This document shows, piece by piece, positions 1-7,950 of a stretch of DNA of 41,270 nucleotides. The position numbers and the translations under genes were made by a program. Under the pieces are notes generated by a model. It did not search any database. It had not been told where the DNA came from and saw only the letters and a program-made list of their open reading frames with translations. The stretch comes from JAMPXD01 sp041481895 (GTDB lineage Bacteria; Desulfobacterota; Desulfuromonadia; Geobacterales; Geobacteraceae): NCBI GenBank assembly GCA_041481895.1, contig JBGPCQ010000007.1:1-41270 (forward strand), written 5' to 3'. How positions within the stretch are numbered: position 1 is the stretch's first letter; each line of letters opens with the position of its first letter.

Positions 1-350
1 GGCTCGATGAAGGAGCGCCGACCCATCTCGCGGTGCCGAGCGGGTCACGGATTGCCCTTCAGTACACGGTTGATGGCCCGCCGGTACTGGAGGTCAAGCT
101 GCAGGAGCTGTTCGGCCTGGCGGACACGCCGACGATCGCCTGGGGGAAGGTGCCGGTTGTCCTCCACCTTCTCTCGCCCGCGCGGCGTCCCGTCCAGATC
201 ACCCAGGACCTCAAGGGCTTCTGGAACAGCATGTATCCGGAGGTGAAAAAGGAATTGAAGGGTCGCTATCCGAAACATCCCTGGCCCGATGACCCGTGGC
301 GGGCGGTGCCGACGAGACATACGAAGAAGAGGCAAGGCGATGGGCGTTAG
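1..350 (+). CDS. hrpB: ATP-dependent RNA helicase HrpB, C-terminal end (partial)
   Basis: The window opens inside this gene; the reading frame runs from base 3 to the TAG at 348-350, leaving about 115 residues. The fragment begins LDEGAPTHLAVPSGSR and ends with a block containing PVQITQDLKGFWNSMYPEVK and then KGRYPKHPWPDDP, which I recognise as the conserved C-terminal signature of HrpB-type DEAH-box helicases. The helicase motor itself lies upstream of the window, so motor motifs cannot be checked. Members of this family are DExH RNA helicases of poorly defined function in many proteobacteria. The gene converges on the minus-strand M23 peptidase gene, with only 55 bases between the two stop codons. 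Confidence 0.88.
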   Translation, partial: LDEGAPTHLAVPSGSRIALQYTVDGPPVLEVKLQELFGLADTPTIAWGKVPVVLHLLSPARRPVQITQDLKGFWNSMYPEVKKELKGRYPKHPWPDDPWRAVPTRHTKKRQGDGR

Positions 351-393
351 GCGTTAGGCTCTGGGTTTGCCCTCGTGCCTCGAGCCTAGCGCC
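350..393. terminator. Palindrome between convergent stops
   Basis: A 12-base stem (GGCGTTAGGCTC at 350-361 against GAGCCTAGCGCC at 382-393, one G-T pair) starts at the last base of the hrpB stop codon and ends shortly before the stop of the convergent peptidase gene. There is no clear U-tract on either strand, so it may act as a weak bidirectional end or simply be another dispersed palindrome. Confidence 0.4.
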
Positions 394-405
394 CAGTGCC
401 TGCTG

Positions 406-1125
406 TTACGGCAGATTCGTGAACAGCATTGTCCCATCGGCCTGTACTATTCTGCGGATGCCTTCGTGCCCTGCGGATGTCGCGCCGGGAACGAAAGACG
501 CGGTCATGTTCACGCCGTTCTTCCAGGCTTCGAAGTGGAGATGGGGACCGGTGGTGCGCCCCGTCGACCCGGAAAAGGCTATGGTTGACCCCCTGTCTAC
601 AGGTTCCCCCGTACTCTTGAGGTTGATGGAATTATGGGCGTAGAGGGTGATCATCCCGTCATCATGCCTGACCATTACCGTATTGCCGTACCCTTGGCGA
701 TAGCCACTGAAGTCGACCACGCCTGGAGCGACCGGCCGGACCGGCGTCCCCTCCGGCGTGGCGATGTCAACCCCCTTGTGGTCCCGGAGCATTCCGTCAA
801 TGGGATCGTGGCGGAGCCCGACTCCGGATGAGATGCGTCCCGGGACCGGGAGAGCGTGATCAGTTCCGATTTCGCAGAGTGCCGAAGACGCACGGCCACC
901 TTTAGTTGTTTCAGGAGTTACCGCAGCAGAATGGGCAGGTGGTGGTGCCTTTTTTGAACCGCCGCGCCGGGCATCCCTCTTTTCTTTTGCAATCCTCACC
1001 GCATTCCTGTTCGTCGGGGTATCCGTGAAACATACTACTCCCTCATCATTCAGATATCGGTAAATATCGGCACTTGCTGCACTGCCTGCAAGGGAAAGCA
1101 CCAGGAACAGCAGGATTACGGTCAT
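406..1125 (-). CDS. Secreted M23 family peptidase with N-terminal DUF4124 domain
   Basis: Predicted 239-residue exported peptidoglycan endopeptidase of the LytM/M23 family. I start it at 1125 rather than at an upstream in-frame start because GAGGAG precedes this ATG and it is followed directly by a signal peptide (about residues 1-19, ending SAASA). Residues 20-36 (IYRYLNDEGVVCFTDTP) match the DUF4124 module common in delta-proteobacterial envelope proteins. The peptidase domain shows the M23 zinc motif HKGVD (H116, D120) and GPHLHFE (H195, H197), with YAH (H164) as the further catalytic histidine, so it should be active. The last 18 residues (DGTMLFTNLP) resemble a second, degenerate DUF4124-like end. 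It probably cleaves peptide cross-links in the periplasm. It faces hrpB tail to tail and is probably monocistronic. Confidence 0.88.
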   Translation of the reverse strand: MTVILLFLVLSLAGSAASADIYRYLNDEGVVCFTDTPTNRNAVRIAKEKRDARRGGSKKAPPPAHSAAVTPETTKGGRASSALCEIGTDHALPVPGRISSGVGLRHDPIDGMLRDHKGVDIATPEGTPVRPVAPGVVDFSGYRQGYGNTVMVRHDDGMITLYAHNSINLKSTGEPVDRGSTIAFSGSTGRTTGPHLHFEAWKNGVNMTASFVPGATSAGHEGIRRIVQADGTMLFTNLP

Positions 1126-1219
1126 GCGGGGTCTCCTCTGCGGTGTTGCTCGTCTGAAAACTGAACGGATAATCAGTTGCTTGTCCAACTATACAGTTCC
1201 AAACCATTATTTACAACCT

Positions 1220-1370
1220 GAATCCGTGACGGTTATGGTAGGGGCATCCCTTGCGGGTGCCCGTAATCAGGATACTCGCGAGGGGTATACCTACAGATTT
1301 ATCCGTCACCTGGATTGTTTGATAACGCCCTGAATTGGGTACGGTTCCCGATCTGCTTCATGGATTCAGG
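1220..1370. repeat. Dispersed 150-bp repeat, copy 1
   Basis: This stretch matches 14715-14863 over its whole length with scattered substitutions. Both begin GAATCCGTGA, carry GTAGGGGCATCCCTTGCGGG, continue with GTGCCCGTAATCAGGATAC, and then share CTGAATTGGGTA and a final TTCAGG. The first part folds as a hairpin (ATCCCTTGCGGGT against the ACCCGCAAGGGGTAT-like arm); the second half is not palindromic. Both copies sit in long intergenic regions. Confidence 0.8.
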
Positions 1371-1531
1371 TACACGTCACCTATATAGGATGTCTCGGTG
1401 CATAATTAGTAGGCAGTTGTTTGTCCGTACTGTTTACAATTTAGGCGATTATGGCGATGGTGCAGTTCTACGTCAAAAATATCCGGGCCTAACCCGCTGT
1501 TTTCAGGTTATTATTCGGTTTCGCTTTATTT

Positions 1532-1547
1532 AGGCAGATATTTTGCT
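1532..1547 (+). promoter_or_regulatory. Candidate sigma-54 promoter for glnB-glnA
   Basis: The site reads aGGCAgatattTTGCt: GG at 1533-1534 and GC at 1545-1546 are separated by exactly 10 bases, and about 9 of 12 consensus positions (TGGCACG-N4-TTGCW) match. Nitrogen-regulated glnBA operons are often sigma-54 dependent through NtrC, but I could not find a convincing NtrC palindrome upstream. Confidence 0.45.
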
Positions 1548-1586
1548 ATGCTTATCATTGAATTGTTACCGGGTATTCAATTGCCC

Positions 1587-1615
1587 TTGCATTTTACCGG
1601 CAAGCTCCCTATAAT
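1587..1615 (+). promoter_or_regulatory. Sigma-70-like promoter upstream of glnB
   Basis: A perfect TATAAT at 1610-1615 follows a weak TTGCAT (1587-1592) with 17-base spacing. It would start transcription about 45 bases before glnB. Together with the sigma-54-like site 40 bases upstream it suggests two promoters, one basal and one nitrogen controlled. Confidence 0.5.
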
Positions 1616-1666
1616 TACGGGCTCTTCAATTAGTTTTTAAATACACGCATCAGGGGGTGATGATCC

Positions 1667-2005
1667 TTGAAAAAAGTCGAAGCGATTATTAAACCGTTCA
1701 AGCTGGACGAGGTTAAGGAAGCACTCAACGAGATCGGCATACAGGGAATAACCGTCAGCGAGGTAAAAGGGTTTGGCAGGCAGAAGGGGCACACCGAGTT
1801 GTACCGTGGCGCCGAGTATGTCGTAGATTTCATTCCCAAGATAAAGATGGAAATTATCACGAGTGACGAAGTCGTTGCCAAGGTTGTCGAAACCATCGAA
1901 CAGGCCGCAAAGACCGGGCGTATCGGCGACGGCAAGATTTTTGTCACATCAGTTGAAGAGGTTGTCCGCATCAGAACCGGTGAACGGGGCGAAGACGCCC
2001 TGTGA
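1667..2005 (+). CDS. glnB: Nitrogen regulatory protein P-II
   Basis: 112-residue PII signal protein, the full family length. It starts at a TTG (1667) behind GGGGGTGAT; no nearer ATG exists, and the sequence MKKVEAIIKPFKLDEV aligns from residue 1 with classical GlnB. The T-loop GHTELYRGAEY is intact with Tyr51, the uridylylation site in proteobacteria, and the C-terminal block TGRIGDGKIFV carries the ATP/2-oxoglutarate binding residues. PII senses 2-oxoglutarate, ATP/ADP and, through uridylylation, glutamine, and controls GlnE and NtrB in related organisms. It lies 37 bases ahead of glnA, so the two are very likely co-transcribed. GlnB and GlnK cannot be told apart with certainty by sequence alone; the glnA linkage favours the glnB name. 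Confidence 0.95.
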   Translation: MKKVEAIIKPFKLDEVKEALNEIGIQGITVSEVKGFGRQKGHTELYRGAEYVVDFIPKIKMEIITSDEVVAKVVETIEQAAKTGRIGDGKIFVTSVEEVVRIRTGERGEDAL

Positions 2006-2042
2006 CCGTCTGTAATTTAATTAAACCTGAAAGGAGAGTTTG

Positions 2043-3455
2043 ATGACACCGAAACAAGTAGTAGAGTTTGCCAAGGAAAACGGCGCACTGATGGTTGATT
2101 TCAAATTTATGGATTTCGTGGGAATCTGGCAGCACTTCTCTGTCCCGATCAGCGAGTTCGACGAAGACACCTTCGAGGAGGGGGTCGGCTTCGACGGTTC
2201 CTCCATCCGCGGCTGGCAGCCGATTCACGCCTCCGACATGATCATCGTCCCGGACCCGACCACCGCCAAAATCGACCCGTTCATCGCTGTTCCGACGCTT
2301 TCATTGATCTGCAATATCTTCGACCCGATCACCAAGGAAGGCTACAGCCGCGATCCGCGCAACATCGCTCAGAAGGCCGAGGCATACCTCAAGTCCACCG
2401 GCGCCGGCGATACCGCCTTTTTCGGCCCTGAAGCCGAGTTCTTCATCTTTGACGACGTCCGCTACGACTTGAGCGCCAACCAGTCCTTCTTCGCTGTCGA
2501 TTCCTCCGAGGGCGCCTGGAACACCGGCCGGGAAGAGTTCCCCAACCTTGGCTACAAGCCGCGCCACAAGGAAGGCTATTTCCCGGTTTCCCCGACCGAC
2601 TCCCTGAACGATCTGCGCAACGAGATGGTGATGGAAATGCAGAAAGTCGGCATCCGCGTCGAGGCACAGCACCATGAGGTCGCCACCGGCGGACAGGCCG
2701 AGATCGACATGCGTTTCGATTCACTCGTCAAGATGGCCGACAAGCTCCAGTGGTTCAAGTACATCGTCAAGAACGTTGCCTACCGGAACGGCAAGACCGT
2801 CACCTTCATGCCGAAACCGCTCTACGGCGACAACGGCTCCGGGATGCACACTCACCAGTCGATCTGGAAGGACGGCGTGAACCTGTTCGCCGGCGACAAG
2901 TACGGAGGGCTGACCCAGATGGCCCTCTGGTACATCGGCGGTATCATCAAGCACTCCAAGGCGCTCTCCGCTTTCGCCAACCCGACCACCAACTCCTACA
3001 AGCGCCTGGTGCCCGGTTTCGAAGCTCCGGTGAACATGGCCTACTCCAGCCGGAACCGCTCCGCTGCAATCCGGATCCCCATGTTCTCCACCAACCCCAA
3101 GTCGAAGCGGATCGAATACCGTACTCCCGATCCTTCCTGCAACGGCTACCTTGCCTTTGCCGCCATGCTGATGGCGGGACTCGACGGCATCGAGAACAAG
3201 ATCGATCCGGGCCAGCCGCTCGACAAGGACATTTACGGCCTTTCACCCGAAGAGCTCAAGGATATCCCGTCTGCACCGGGGACACTGGAAGAGGCGCTCA
3301 ACTGTCTCAAGGACGATCACGAGTTTCTTCTCAAAGGGGACGTTTTCACCATCGATGTCATCGAGAAGTGGATCGAGTACAAGATCGAAGCCGAAGTCAA
3401 TCCGGTCCGGATGCGTCCGGTACCAATGGAGTTCTACCTGTACTACGACATTTAA
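2043..3455 (+). CDS. glnA: Glutamine synthetase type I
   Basis: 470-residue dodecameric glutamine synthetase that makes glutamine from glutamate, ammonia and ATP in the cytoplasm. The ATG at 2043 is preceded by AAGGAG with 6-base spacing; a TTG just before it is less likely. Visible family features are FDGSSIRGW in the beta-grasp domain, the metal-binding FFGPEAEFF, GSGMHTHQS and NRSAAIRIP. DKDIYGLSPEE carries Tyr398, the equivalent of the GlnE adenylylation tyrosine (Tyr397 in E. coli), so the enzyme is probably of the adenylylated I-beta class. It forms an operon with glnB and is followed by a clear terminator. Length and motifs agree with a fully functional enzyme. Confidence 0.97.
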   Translation: MTPKQVVEFAKENGALMVDFKFMDFVGIWQHFSVPISEFDEDTFEEGVGFDGSSIRGWQPIHASDMIIVPDPTTAKIDPFIAVPTLSLICNIFDPITKEGYSRDPRNIAQKAEAYLKSTGAGDTAFFGPEAEFFIFDDVRYDLSANQSFFAVDSSEGAWNTGREEFPNLGYKPRHKEGYFPVSPTDSLNDLRNEMVMEMQKVGIRVEAQHHEVATGGQAEIDMRFDSLVKMADKLQWFKYIVKNVAYRNGKTVTFMPKPLYGDNGSGMHTHQSIWKDGVNLFAGDKYGGLTQMALWYIGGIIKHSKALSAFANPTTNSYKRLVPGFEAPVNMAYSSRNRSAAIRIPMFSTNPKSKRIEYRTPDPSCNGYLAFAAMLMAGLDGIENKIDPGQPLDKDIYGLSPEELKDIPSAPGTLEEALNCLKDDHEFLLKGDVFTIDVIEKWIEYKIEAEVNPVRMRPVPMEFYLYYDI

Positions 3456-3488
3456 GCCGCATCACAACGGCATGGCTGCAACAAAAGA

Positions 3489-3516
3489 GGCGGGAGCGAT
3501 CCCGCCTTTCTTTATT
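3489..3516 (+). terminator. Rho-independent terminator of glnBA
   Basis: A perfect 7-bp stem GGCGGGA (3489-3495) and TCCCGCC (3500-3506) with a GCGA tetraloop is followed by TTTCTTTATT. It starts 33 bases after the glnA stop and separates glnBA from the next gene. Confidence 0.88.
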
Positions 3517-3694
3517 GTTTAAAAGAAAGATGAAAAAACTAATTTTTTAATTTTGGGGTGTCTTGCCGGCATTGCATCAATGTTTACCGTTTTCTGGAAA
3601 TCAGCATAAAATCATTGTTTCGTGCTCCCGTTGACTTTGCCGCCCGTATCTGCTAGAAAAGAATGATTTGCATGGTTTGCTGACAAGGAGTTCC

Positions 3695-4393
3695 ATGGAA
3701 CACTTTTTCTTGAAACTGTCGGTGATGCTCGTTCCCGCCCTGATGGCCATAACCTGCCACGAGGTTTCTCACGGCTACGTGGCAGAGAAGCTGGGGGACA
3801 ATACCGCCCGCTACATGGGGCGACTCACCCTCAATCCGCTCAAGCACCTCGATATCATCGGCACCCTGATGGTCTTTATTATCGGAATCGGCTGGGCCAA
3901 GCCGGTGCCGGTAAATTTCAACAACCTGAGGCATCCCAAGCGCGACATGATCTGGGTTGCCGCTGCCGGGCCGATAACCAACTTCATTCTTGCAGCCTTG
4001 TCAGCCCTTGCATTGCGCTGTCTCGTGGCACTGGGTGACAAGATTCCCGACGCTGCCATGATGCAGATGTTCATCGACCCGATTGCCCTGATGCTGGCTT
4101 TTTCCTTGTACATCAATCTCATCCTGGCCATCTTCAATCTTATTCCCGTCCCTCCTCTCGACGGAGGGAGGGTAGCGGTGGGGCTTCTGCCGTACCGCCA
4201 GTCCATGGCCTATGCCCGATTGGAGCCGTACGGCATGATAATCATCCTTGCGCTGATTTTTCTGCCTGACCTGCTCCACATCCCGAGCATTTTCCAGTAT
4301 GTCATCAGTCCTTTGCTTAATGCAGGCATCCATCTGCTGGCGGGACCGCAGTCAAGGCTGGTGTTCAGCGTGACCCAGTTTCTCATGAGGTAA
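3695..4393 (+). CDS. Site-2 protease family (M50) membrane metallopeptidase
   Basis: 232-residue integral membrane protein of the M50/S2P family. AAGGAG four bases before the ATG at 3695 fixes the start. The zinc site is complete: HEVSH (H22, E23, H26) in the first membrane segment and PVPPLDGGR (D156) in a later one. Several hydrophobic segments follow (about 85-112, 128-150, 178-200). There is no PDZ domain, so it belongs to the short group-III type of the family, whose substrates are mostly unknown. In many bacteria this type of gene precedes trpS and scpA-scpB, as here, but no functional link has been shown. It is separated from trpS by a long hairpin repeat. Confidence 0.88.
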   Translation: MEHFFLKLSVMLVPALMAITCHEVSHGYVAEKLGDNTARYMGRLTLNPLKHLDIIGTLMVFIIGIGWAKPVPVNFNNLRHPKRDMIWVAAAGPITNFILAALSALALRCLVALGDKIPDAAMMQMFIDPIALMLAFSLYINLILAIFNLIPVPPLDGGRVAVGLLPYRQSMAYARLEPYGMIIILALIFLPDLLHIPSIFQYVISPLLNAGIHLLAGPQSRLVFSVTQFLMR

Positions 4394-4394
4394 C

Positions 4395-4514
4395 GGCACC
4401 GTAAAAAGCCCATCTGCTGCGTTACGCGCTTTCTTCGTCCCTGCGGTGTGCCTGCAAAGTACATCCCAGTCCACAGGATTCGCCAGCCCTGCATCAGGAG
4501 CCTTTTGCGGCGCC
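4395..4514. repeat. Long-hairpin repeat, copy 1 (diverged)
   Basis: A roughly 120-bp imperfect palindrome. The left arm contains CCGTAAAAAGCCCATCTGC and the right arm GCATCAGGAGCCTTTTGCGG. It shares the outer arm and the internal GCTGCGTTACG block with the copies at 21805 and 31198, but its centre has decayed. It ends 30 bases before the trpS start. Confidence 0.7.
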
Positions 4515-4544
4515 TTGAAAAATATGTTCAAGGAGCGGAATTAC

Positions 4545-5528
4545 ATGAAAAACAAGCGCGTTGTCAGCGGTATGAGACCTACCGGCAAGCTCCACCTGGG
4601 GCACTATCACGGTGTGCTCGCCAACTGGCTGGAACTGCAGAGCGGCTATGAATGCTTTTTCTTTGCCGCCGACTGGCATTCCCTGACTACCGAATATGCA
4701 AACACCGCCGAAATCCGGGACAATACCCGTGATATGGTGCTCGACTGGCTTGCCTTCGGCATCGACCCTTCGAGGAGCACCATATTCCAGCAGAGCATGG
4801 TTCACCAGCATGCGGAGCTGAACCTGATACTTTCCATGATCACCCCCGTATCCTGGCTGGAAAGAAACCCCACCTACAAAGAGATGCAGGAAAACCTGAC
4901 TGCCCGGGACCTCTCCACTTTCGGCTTTCTCGGGTACCCGGTACTGATGGCTTCAGACATCATCGTTTACAAGGCTATGCAGGTTCCGGTCGGTCATGAC
5001 CAACTGCCGCACCTGGAAATAACGCGGGAGATTGCCCGCCGCTTCAACCACCTCTATGGCCCGGTCTTCCCCGAGCCGGAGGCACTTCTCACCGAAACCC
5101 CGAAACTCCTCGGCCTGGACGGCCGGAAGATGAGCAAATCCTACGGCAATGCCATATTCCTTTCGGAAAGCGCTGAAGAAACCCGGAAAAAGGTGATGTC
5201 GATGGTGACCGATGTGCAGCGCCCCAGGCGGAGCGACCCGGGTGAACCCGACCGGTGTGTGGCATTTTCGCTGAATCACCGCTATCTGACCGAGGAACAG
5301 AAGGCCGAAATTATCACCGCCTGCAGGAGCGCACAGATCGGTTGCGTGGAGTGCAAAAAAATCCAGGCTGAGGCCCTGGTGGCAGCTCTGGCACCCTTCC
5401 GGGAAAAGCGTGAAGAGCTTGTCACAAAGCAGGGGCTCGTGGATGACGTGCTTGCTGCCGGAAGCAGCAGGGCGGCCGAAGTGGCAAGCGTAACTATGAA
5501 AGAAGTGCGGCAGGCCATTAAGATGTAG
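4545..5528 (+). CDS. trpS: Tryptophanyl-tRNA synthetase
   Basis: 327-residue class I aminoacyl-tRNA synthetase charging tRNA-Trp. The ATG at 4545 has AAGGAG upstream; longer in-frame starts would read through the hairpin repeat and are not credible. The HIGH-type motif is HLGH (residues 17-20, in GKLHLGHYHG) and the KMSKS loop is at residues 195-199 (GRKMSKSYGN). Length is typical of bacterial TrpRS. The insert TDVQRPRRSDPGEPDRC just after KMSKS is the usual one for this family. It is followed 56 bases later by scpA and may be transcribed with it. Confidence 0.97.
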   Translation: MKNKRVVSGMRPTGKLHLGHYHGVLANWLELQSGYECFFFAADWHSLTTEYANTAEIRDNTRDMVLDWLAFGIDPSRSTIFQQSMVHQHAELNLILSMITPVSWLERNPTYKEMQENLTARDLSTFGFLGYPVLMASDIIVYKAMQVPVGHDQLPHLEITREIARRFNHLYGPVFPEPEALLTETPKLLGLDGRKMSKSYGNAIFLSESAEETRKKVMSMVTDVQRPRRSDPGEPDRCVAFSLNHRYLTEEQKAEIITACRSAQIGCVECKKIQAEALVAALAPFREKREELVTKQGLVDDVLAAGSSRAAEVASVTMKEVRQAIKM

Positions 5529-5584
5529 AATGTGAAGACTGTTGAGGGTTGAGCCAAGTGCGCCATCAACCGGGGGAGTGCCAT

Positions 5585-6400
5585 TTGCAGGCAACAGACG
5601 TACAGGAAAGGCTCTTCGCCGACAGCCAGCAGTCGGCCTATACCGTCCGGATCGAATCCTTCGAAGGACCGCTCGACCTTCTTCTCTACCTGATCAAAAA
5701 GAATGAGGTCGATATCTGCAATATTCCCATTGCCTCCGTCACCCGACAATACCTGGAGTATATCGAGCTGTTGAAGGAGCTCAATCTCGATATCGCCGGG
5801 GATTTTCTCGTCATGGCTTCCACCCTTGTCCAGATCAAGTCGCGGATGCTGCTGCCGCCTGTTGCAGGAGAGGACGAAGACGAGCCGGAAGAGGAAGACC
5901 CCCGTGCCGAACTGGTCCGCAGGCTCCTCGAGTACCAGAGGTACAAGGACGCGGCAGAAAGGCTGGCGGAATGCGAGATGCTCGGCAGAGAACTTTTTGC
6001 CCGTAAGTTCATCTCCCCGGAAATTGCCGACCTGAAGACGGACGATGCCGTACCGGAGGTCGAGCTGTTCGATCTGATCCAGGCATTCAGGAGCCTCCTG
6101 GCCAAAGTGCCGGAAGACACTTTTCATGAAGTGGGCGCCGAAGGGCTCACCATCGCGGACCGGATCAACGAGATACTCGACCTGCTCCGGGGGAAGGAGT
6201 CGATGATTTTCGAGCGCCTGTTCATCGCCCCCCTCACCCGGGAATATATCATCGTTACCTTCCTGGCGATTCTGGAACTCTGTAAATTGAAAATGGTGAA
6301 GCTCCTCCAGGCGAACAGCTTCGGCGTAATCTGGATCGTGCCGACGCTCCTGGAAAGTGACATATCCGAGGAGGAACTCCTTGACCGGCAAGCCCCTTGA
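5585..6400 (+). CDS. scpA: Segregation and condensation protein A
   Basis: 271-residue kleisin subunit of the bacterial SMC condensin complex. I choose the TTG at 5585 behind GGGGGAG (6-base spacing); another in-frame TTG at 5549 has a poorer site. The N-terminal kleisin motif is plain (VRIESFEGPLDLLLYLIKKN), followed by the SRMLLPP segment, an acidic linker (EDEDEPEEEDP, about residues 98-108) and the C-terminal winged-helix part with FLAILELCK. ScpA bridges SMC heads and binds ScpB. Its last 20 bases overlap scpB, implying translational coupling. Confidence 0.95.
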   Translation: MQATDVQERLFADSQQSAYTVRIESFEGPLDLLLYLIKKNEVDICNIPIASVTRQYLEYIELLKELNLDIAGDFLVMASTLVQIKSRMLLPPVAGEDEDEPEEEDPRAELVRRLLEYQRYKDAAERLAECEMLGRELFARKFISPEIADLKTDDAVPEVELFDLIQAFRSLLAKVPEDTFHEVGAEGLTIADRINEILDLLRGKESMIFERLFIAPLTREYIIVTFLAILELCKLKMVKLLQANSFGVIWIVPTLLESDISEEELLDRQAP

Positions 6401-6974
6401 ATCCGTTGTTGAAAGTCTCCTCTTTATTTCCGAAGTTCCGTTGACAATTGACAGACTTTGCGCAATCCTTGAAGAGCACGAGCGGCGCGATGTCCAGGGT
6501 GCGGTGGAACGGTTGCGGGAAGTGTATGCACGGGAAGGGCGCGGCATTTACCTGGCCGAAGTGGCGGGGGGGTACCAGTTCCGGAGCCGCCCGGAAAACG
6601 CCGACTACATTCGGCGCCTCGCCCGGGGCAAGACTTTCAGGTTCAGCCGCTCTGCCCTGGAAACCCTGGCAATGATCGCCTATCGTCAACCGATAACGCG
6701 CACGGAGGTCGAATACCTGCGGGGGGTTGATTCGGGAGGGGTTTTGAAGACCCTGCTCGAGAAGAAGATGATCAGGATCCTGGGCAAAAAAGACATTCCC
6801 GGCAAGCCGCTTATATATGGCACCACGAGGGAATTCCTCGAGGTATTCAACCTACCGGACCTGGCAAGCTTGCCGACCCTCAGGGATATTCATGAGCTGG
6901 CAGAACAGTATGCCGACGTCGAGCAGGCGGAACTGCCGCTGGAGGGGCCGGCCGATGAGATCGGCACTGAATAA
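6381..6974 (+). CDS. scpB: Segregation and condensation protein B
   Basis: 197-residue partner of ScpA. The start is a TTG at 6381 behind GAGGAGGA inside the end of scpA; an upstream GTG at 6357 has no comparable site. The protein shows the tandem winged-helix pattern of ScpB: LESVVESLLFISEVPL at the N terminus, then RSALETLAMIAYRQPITRTE and LIYGTTREFLEVFNL. The tail is acidic. ScpB dimers bind the kleisin ScpA and shape the Smc-ScpAB complex that compacts and segregates the chromosome. scpA and scpB overlap by 20 bp. Confidence 0.95.
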   Translation: MTGKPLESVVESLLFISEVPLTIDRLCAILEEHERRDVQGAVERLREVYAREGRGIYLAEVAGGYQFRSRPENADYIRRLARGKTFRFSRSALETLAMIAYRQPITRTEVEYLRGVDSGGVLKTLLEKKMIRILGKKDIPGKPLIYGTTREFLEVFNLPDLASLPTLRDIHELAEQYADVEQAELPLEGPADEIGTE

Positions 6975-6992
6975 TGACAGGCGGGGGGATGT

Positions 6993-7796
6993 ATGATTCG
7001 CCAGCCGGCGGTTGCGGGACAGTTTTATACCGGTGACGGAAGAAAACTGCGGGCGGAGCTTGAAAGCCTTGTTACGATAAGGCCCGCCAGGGAAAAGGTC
7101 ATGGGGATCGTTGCGCCCCATGCCGGATACATGTACTCGGGTGCGGTCGCCGGTGACGTGTACGGCCGGATCGAAATACCGGCGACCGTCATTATCCTCG
7201 GTCCCAATCATCACGGCTTCGGGGCCAGGGCGGCTCTCTATCCCGACGGGGAATGGCTAACCCCGCTCGGGACCGTTCCGATCAATACCCGCCTGGCTGA
7301 GCTCATCGGCAAGCACTCCCCTCTCGTGGAAGATGACAGCACAGCCCATCATTACGAGCATTCTCTCGAGGTGCAGGTGCCGTTCCTCCAATTCATGCGC
7401 CCCGATGTGCGCATCGTTCCCATCTGCCTCGGTTTGGGAGATTTTGCCAGTTGCAGCGCTCTCGGGAAGGGGATATCCCTGGCGATACGGGAGTTTGGCG
7501 AGGATACCCTCATCGTGGCGAGTTCGGACATGACTCATTATGAATCGGCGGCAGACGCGCGGGCCAAGGACAATCTAGCTATCCGGGAGATGCTCGGCCT
7601 GAATCCCGAAGGGCTCCTGAAGGTCTGCCGCAGCGAGGGGATCACCATGTGCGGGGTTGTTCCGGCGACCGTCATGCTCGTGGCTGCCCTGGAACTCGGC
7701 GCCACGAAAGCGGAGCTGGTCCGCTATGCCACCAGCGGCGATGTGACCGGTGATAATCGCCAAGTCGTTGCTTACGCCGCATTAACGGTTTCGTGA
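6993..7796 (+). CDS. amrB: MEMO1 family protein (AmmeMemoRadiSam system protein B type)
   Basis: 267-residue MEMO1-like protein, structurally related to class III extradiol dioxygenases. Family landmarks are RQPAVAGQFYTGD at the N terminus, APHAGYMYSG, the metal-ligand regions PNHHGFGA and HHYEHSLEVQ, and SSDMTHYES. In many bacteria and archaea MEMO1 genes accompany an AMMECR1 gene and a radical SAM gene (AmmeMemoRadiSam); neither is adjacent here, and the radical SAM gene at 26263 is of another type (PflX). The biochemical role is not settled. It begins 18 bases after scpB, so it may belong to the scpAB transcript; a GGGGGG tract just before the ATG serves as ribosome site. Confidence 0.85.
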   Translation: MIRQPAVAGQFYTGDGRKLRAELESLVTIRPAREKVMGIVAPHAGYMYSGAVAGDVYGRIEIPATVIILGPNHHGFGARAALYPDGEWLTPLGTVPINTRLAELIGKHSPLVEDDSTAHHYEHSLEVQVPFLQFMRPDVRIVPICLGLGDFASCSALGKGISLAIREFGEDTLIVASSDMTHYESAADARAKDNLAIREMLGLNPEGLLKVCRSEGITMCGVVPATVMLVAALELGATKAELVRYATSGDVTGDNRQVVAYAALTVS

Positions 7797-7914
7797 GGAA
7801 CGCGACTTTTTCGCAATCTCTGCGTTGAACTTCAGGCCTCCTTGTGCGGCGTAGCGTTGCTACGCCTCCGCGTCGCCCCTTGCTCGCCTTGACCTTGCGA
7901 AAAATTCACGTTCC
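7797..7914. repeat. Long-hairpin repeat, copy 2
   Basis: 118-bp palindrome starting three bases after the preceding stop codon begins. Outer arms GGAACGCGACTTTTTCGCAA and TTGCGAAAAATTCACGTTCC pair with few mismatches; the centre is a second hairpin, GGCGTAGC-GTT-GCTACGCC. It lies just before the nucleotidyltransferase gene. Confidence 0.8.
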
Positions 7915-7950
7915 TTTGCTTTTGGGGCTACTTTTTCACGGATAAACTTA

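Larger units (their letters stand above)
1126..1666. other. Long non-coding interval upstream of glnB
   Basis: This 541-base gap separates the divergent M23 gene and glnB. It holds a dispersed 150-bp repeat (1220-1370) and, near glnB, a possible sigma-54 site and a sigma-70-like promoter, all listed separately. Short open frames here have no coding character. I see nothing else that can be named in 1371-1530. Confidence 0.6.

Noticed and set aside
1570..1586. Second sigma-54-like match (GG-10-GC) upstream of glnB
   Set aside because: Only GG and TTGC match; the site at 1532 is better and this one overlaps the TATAAT promoter's -35.
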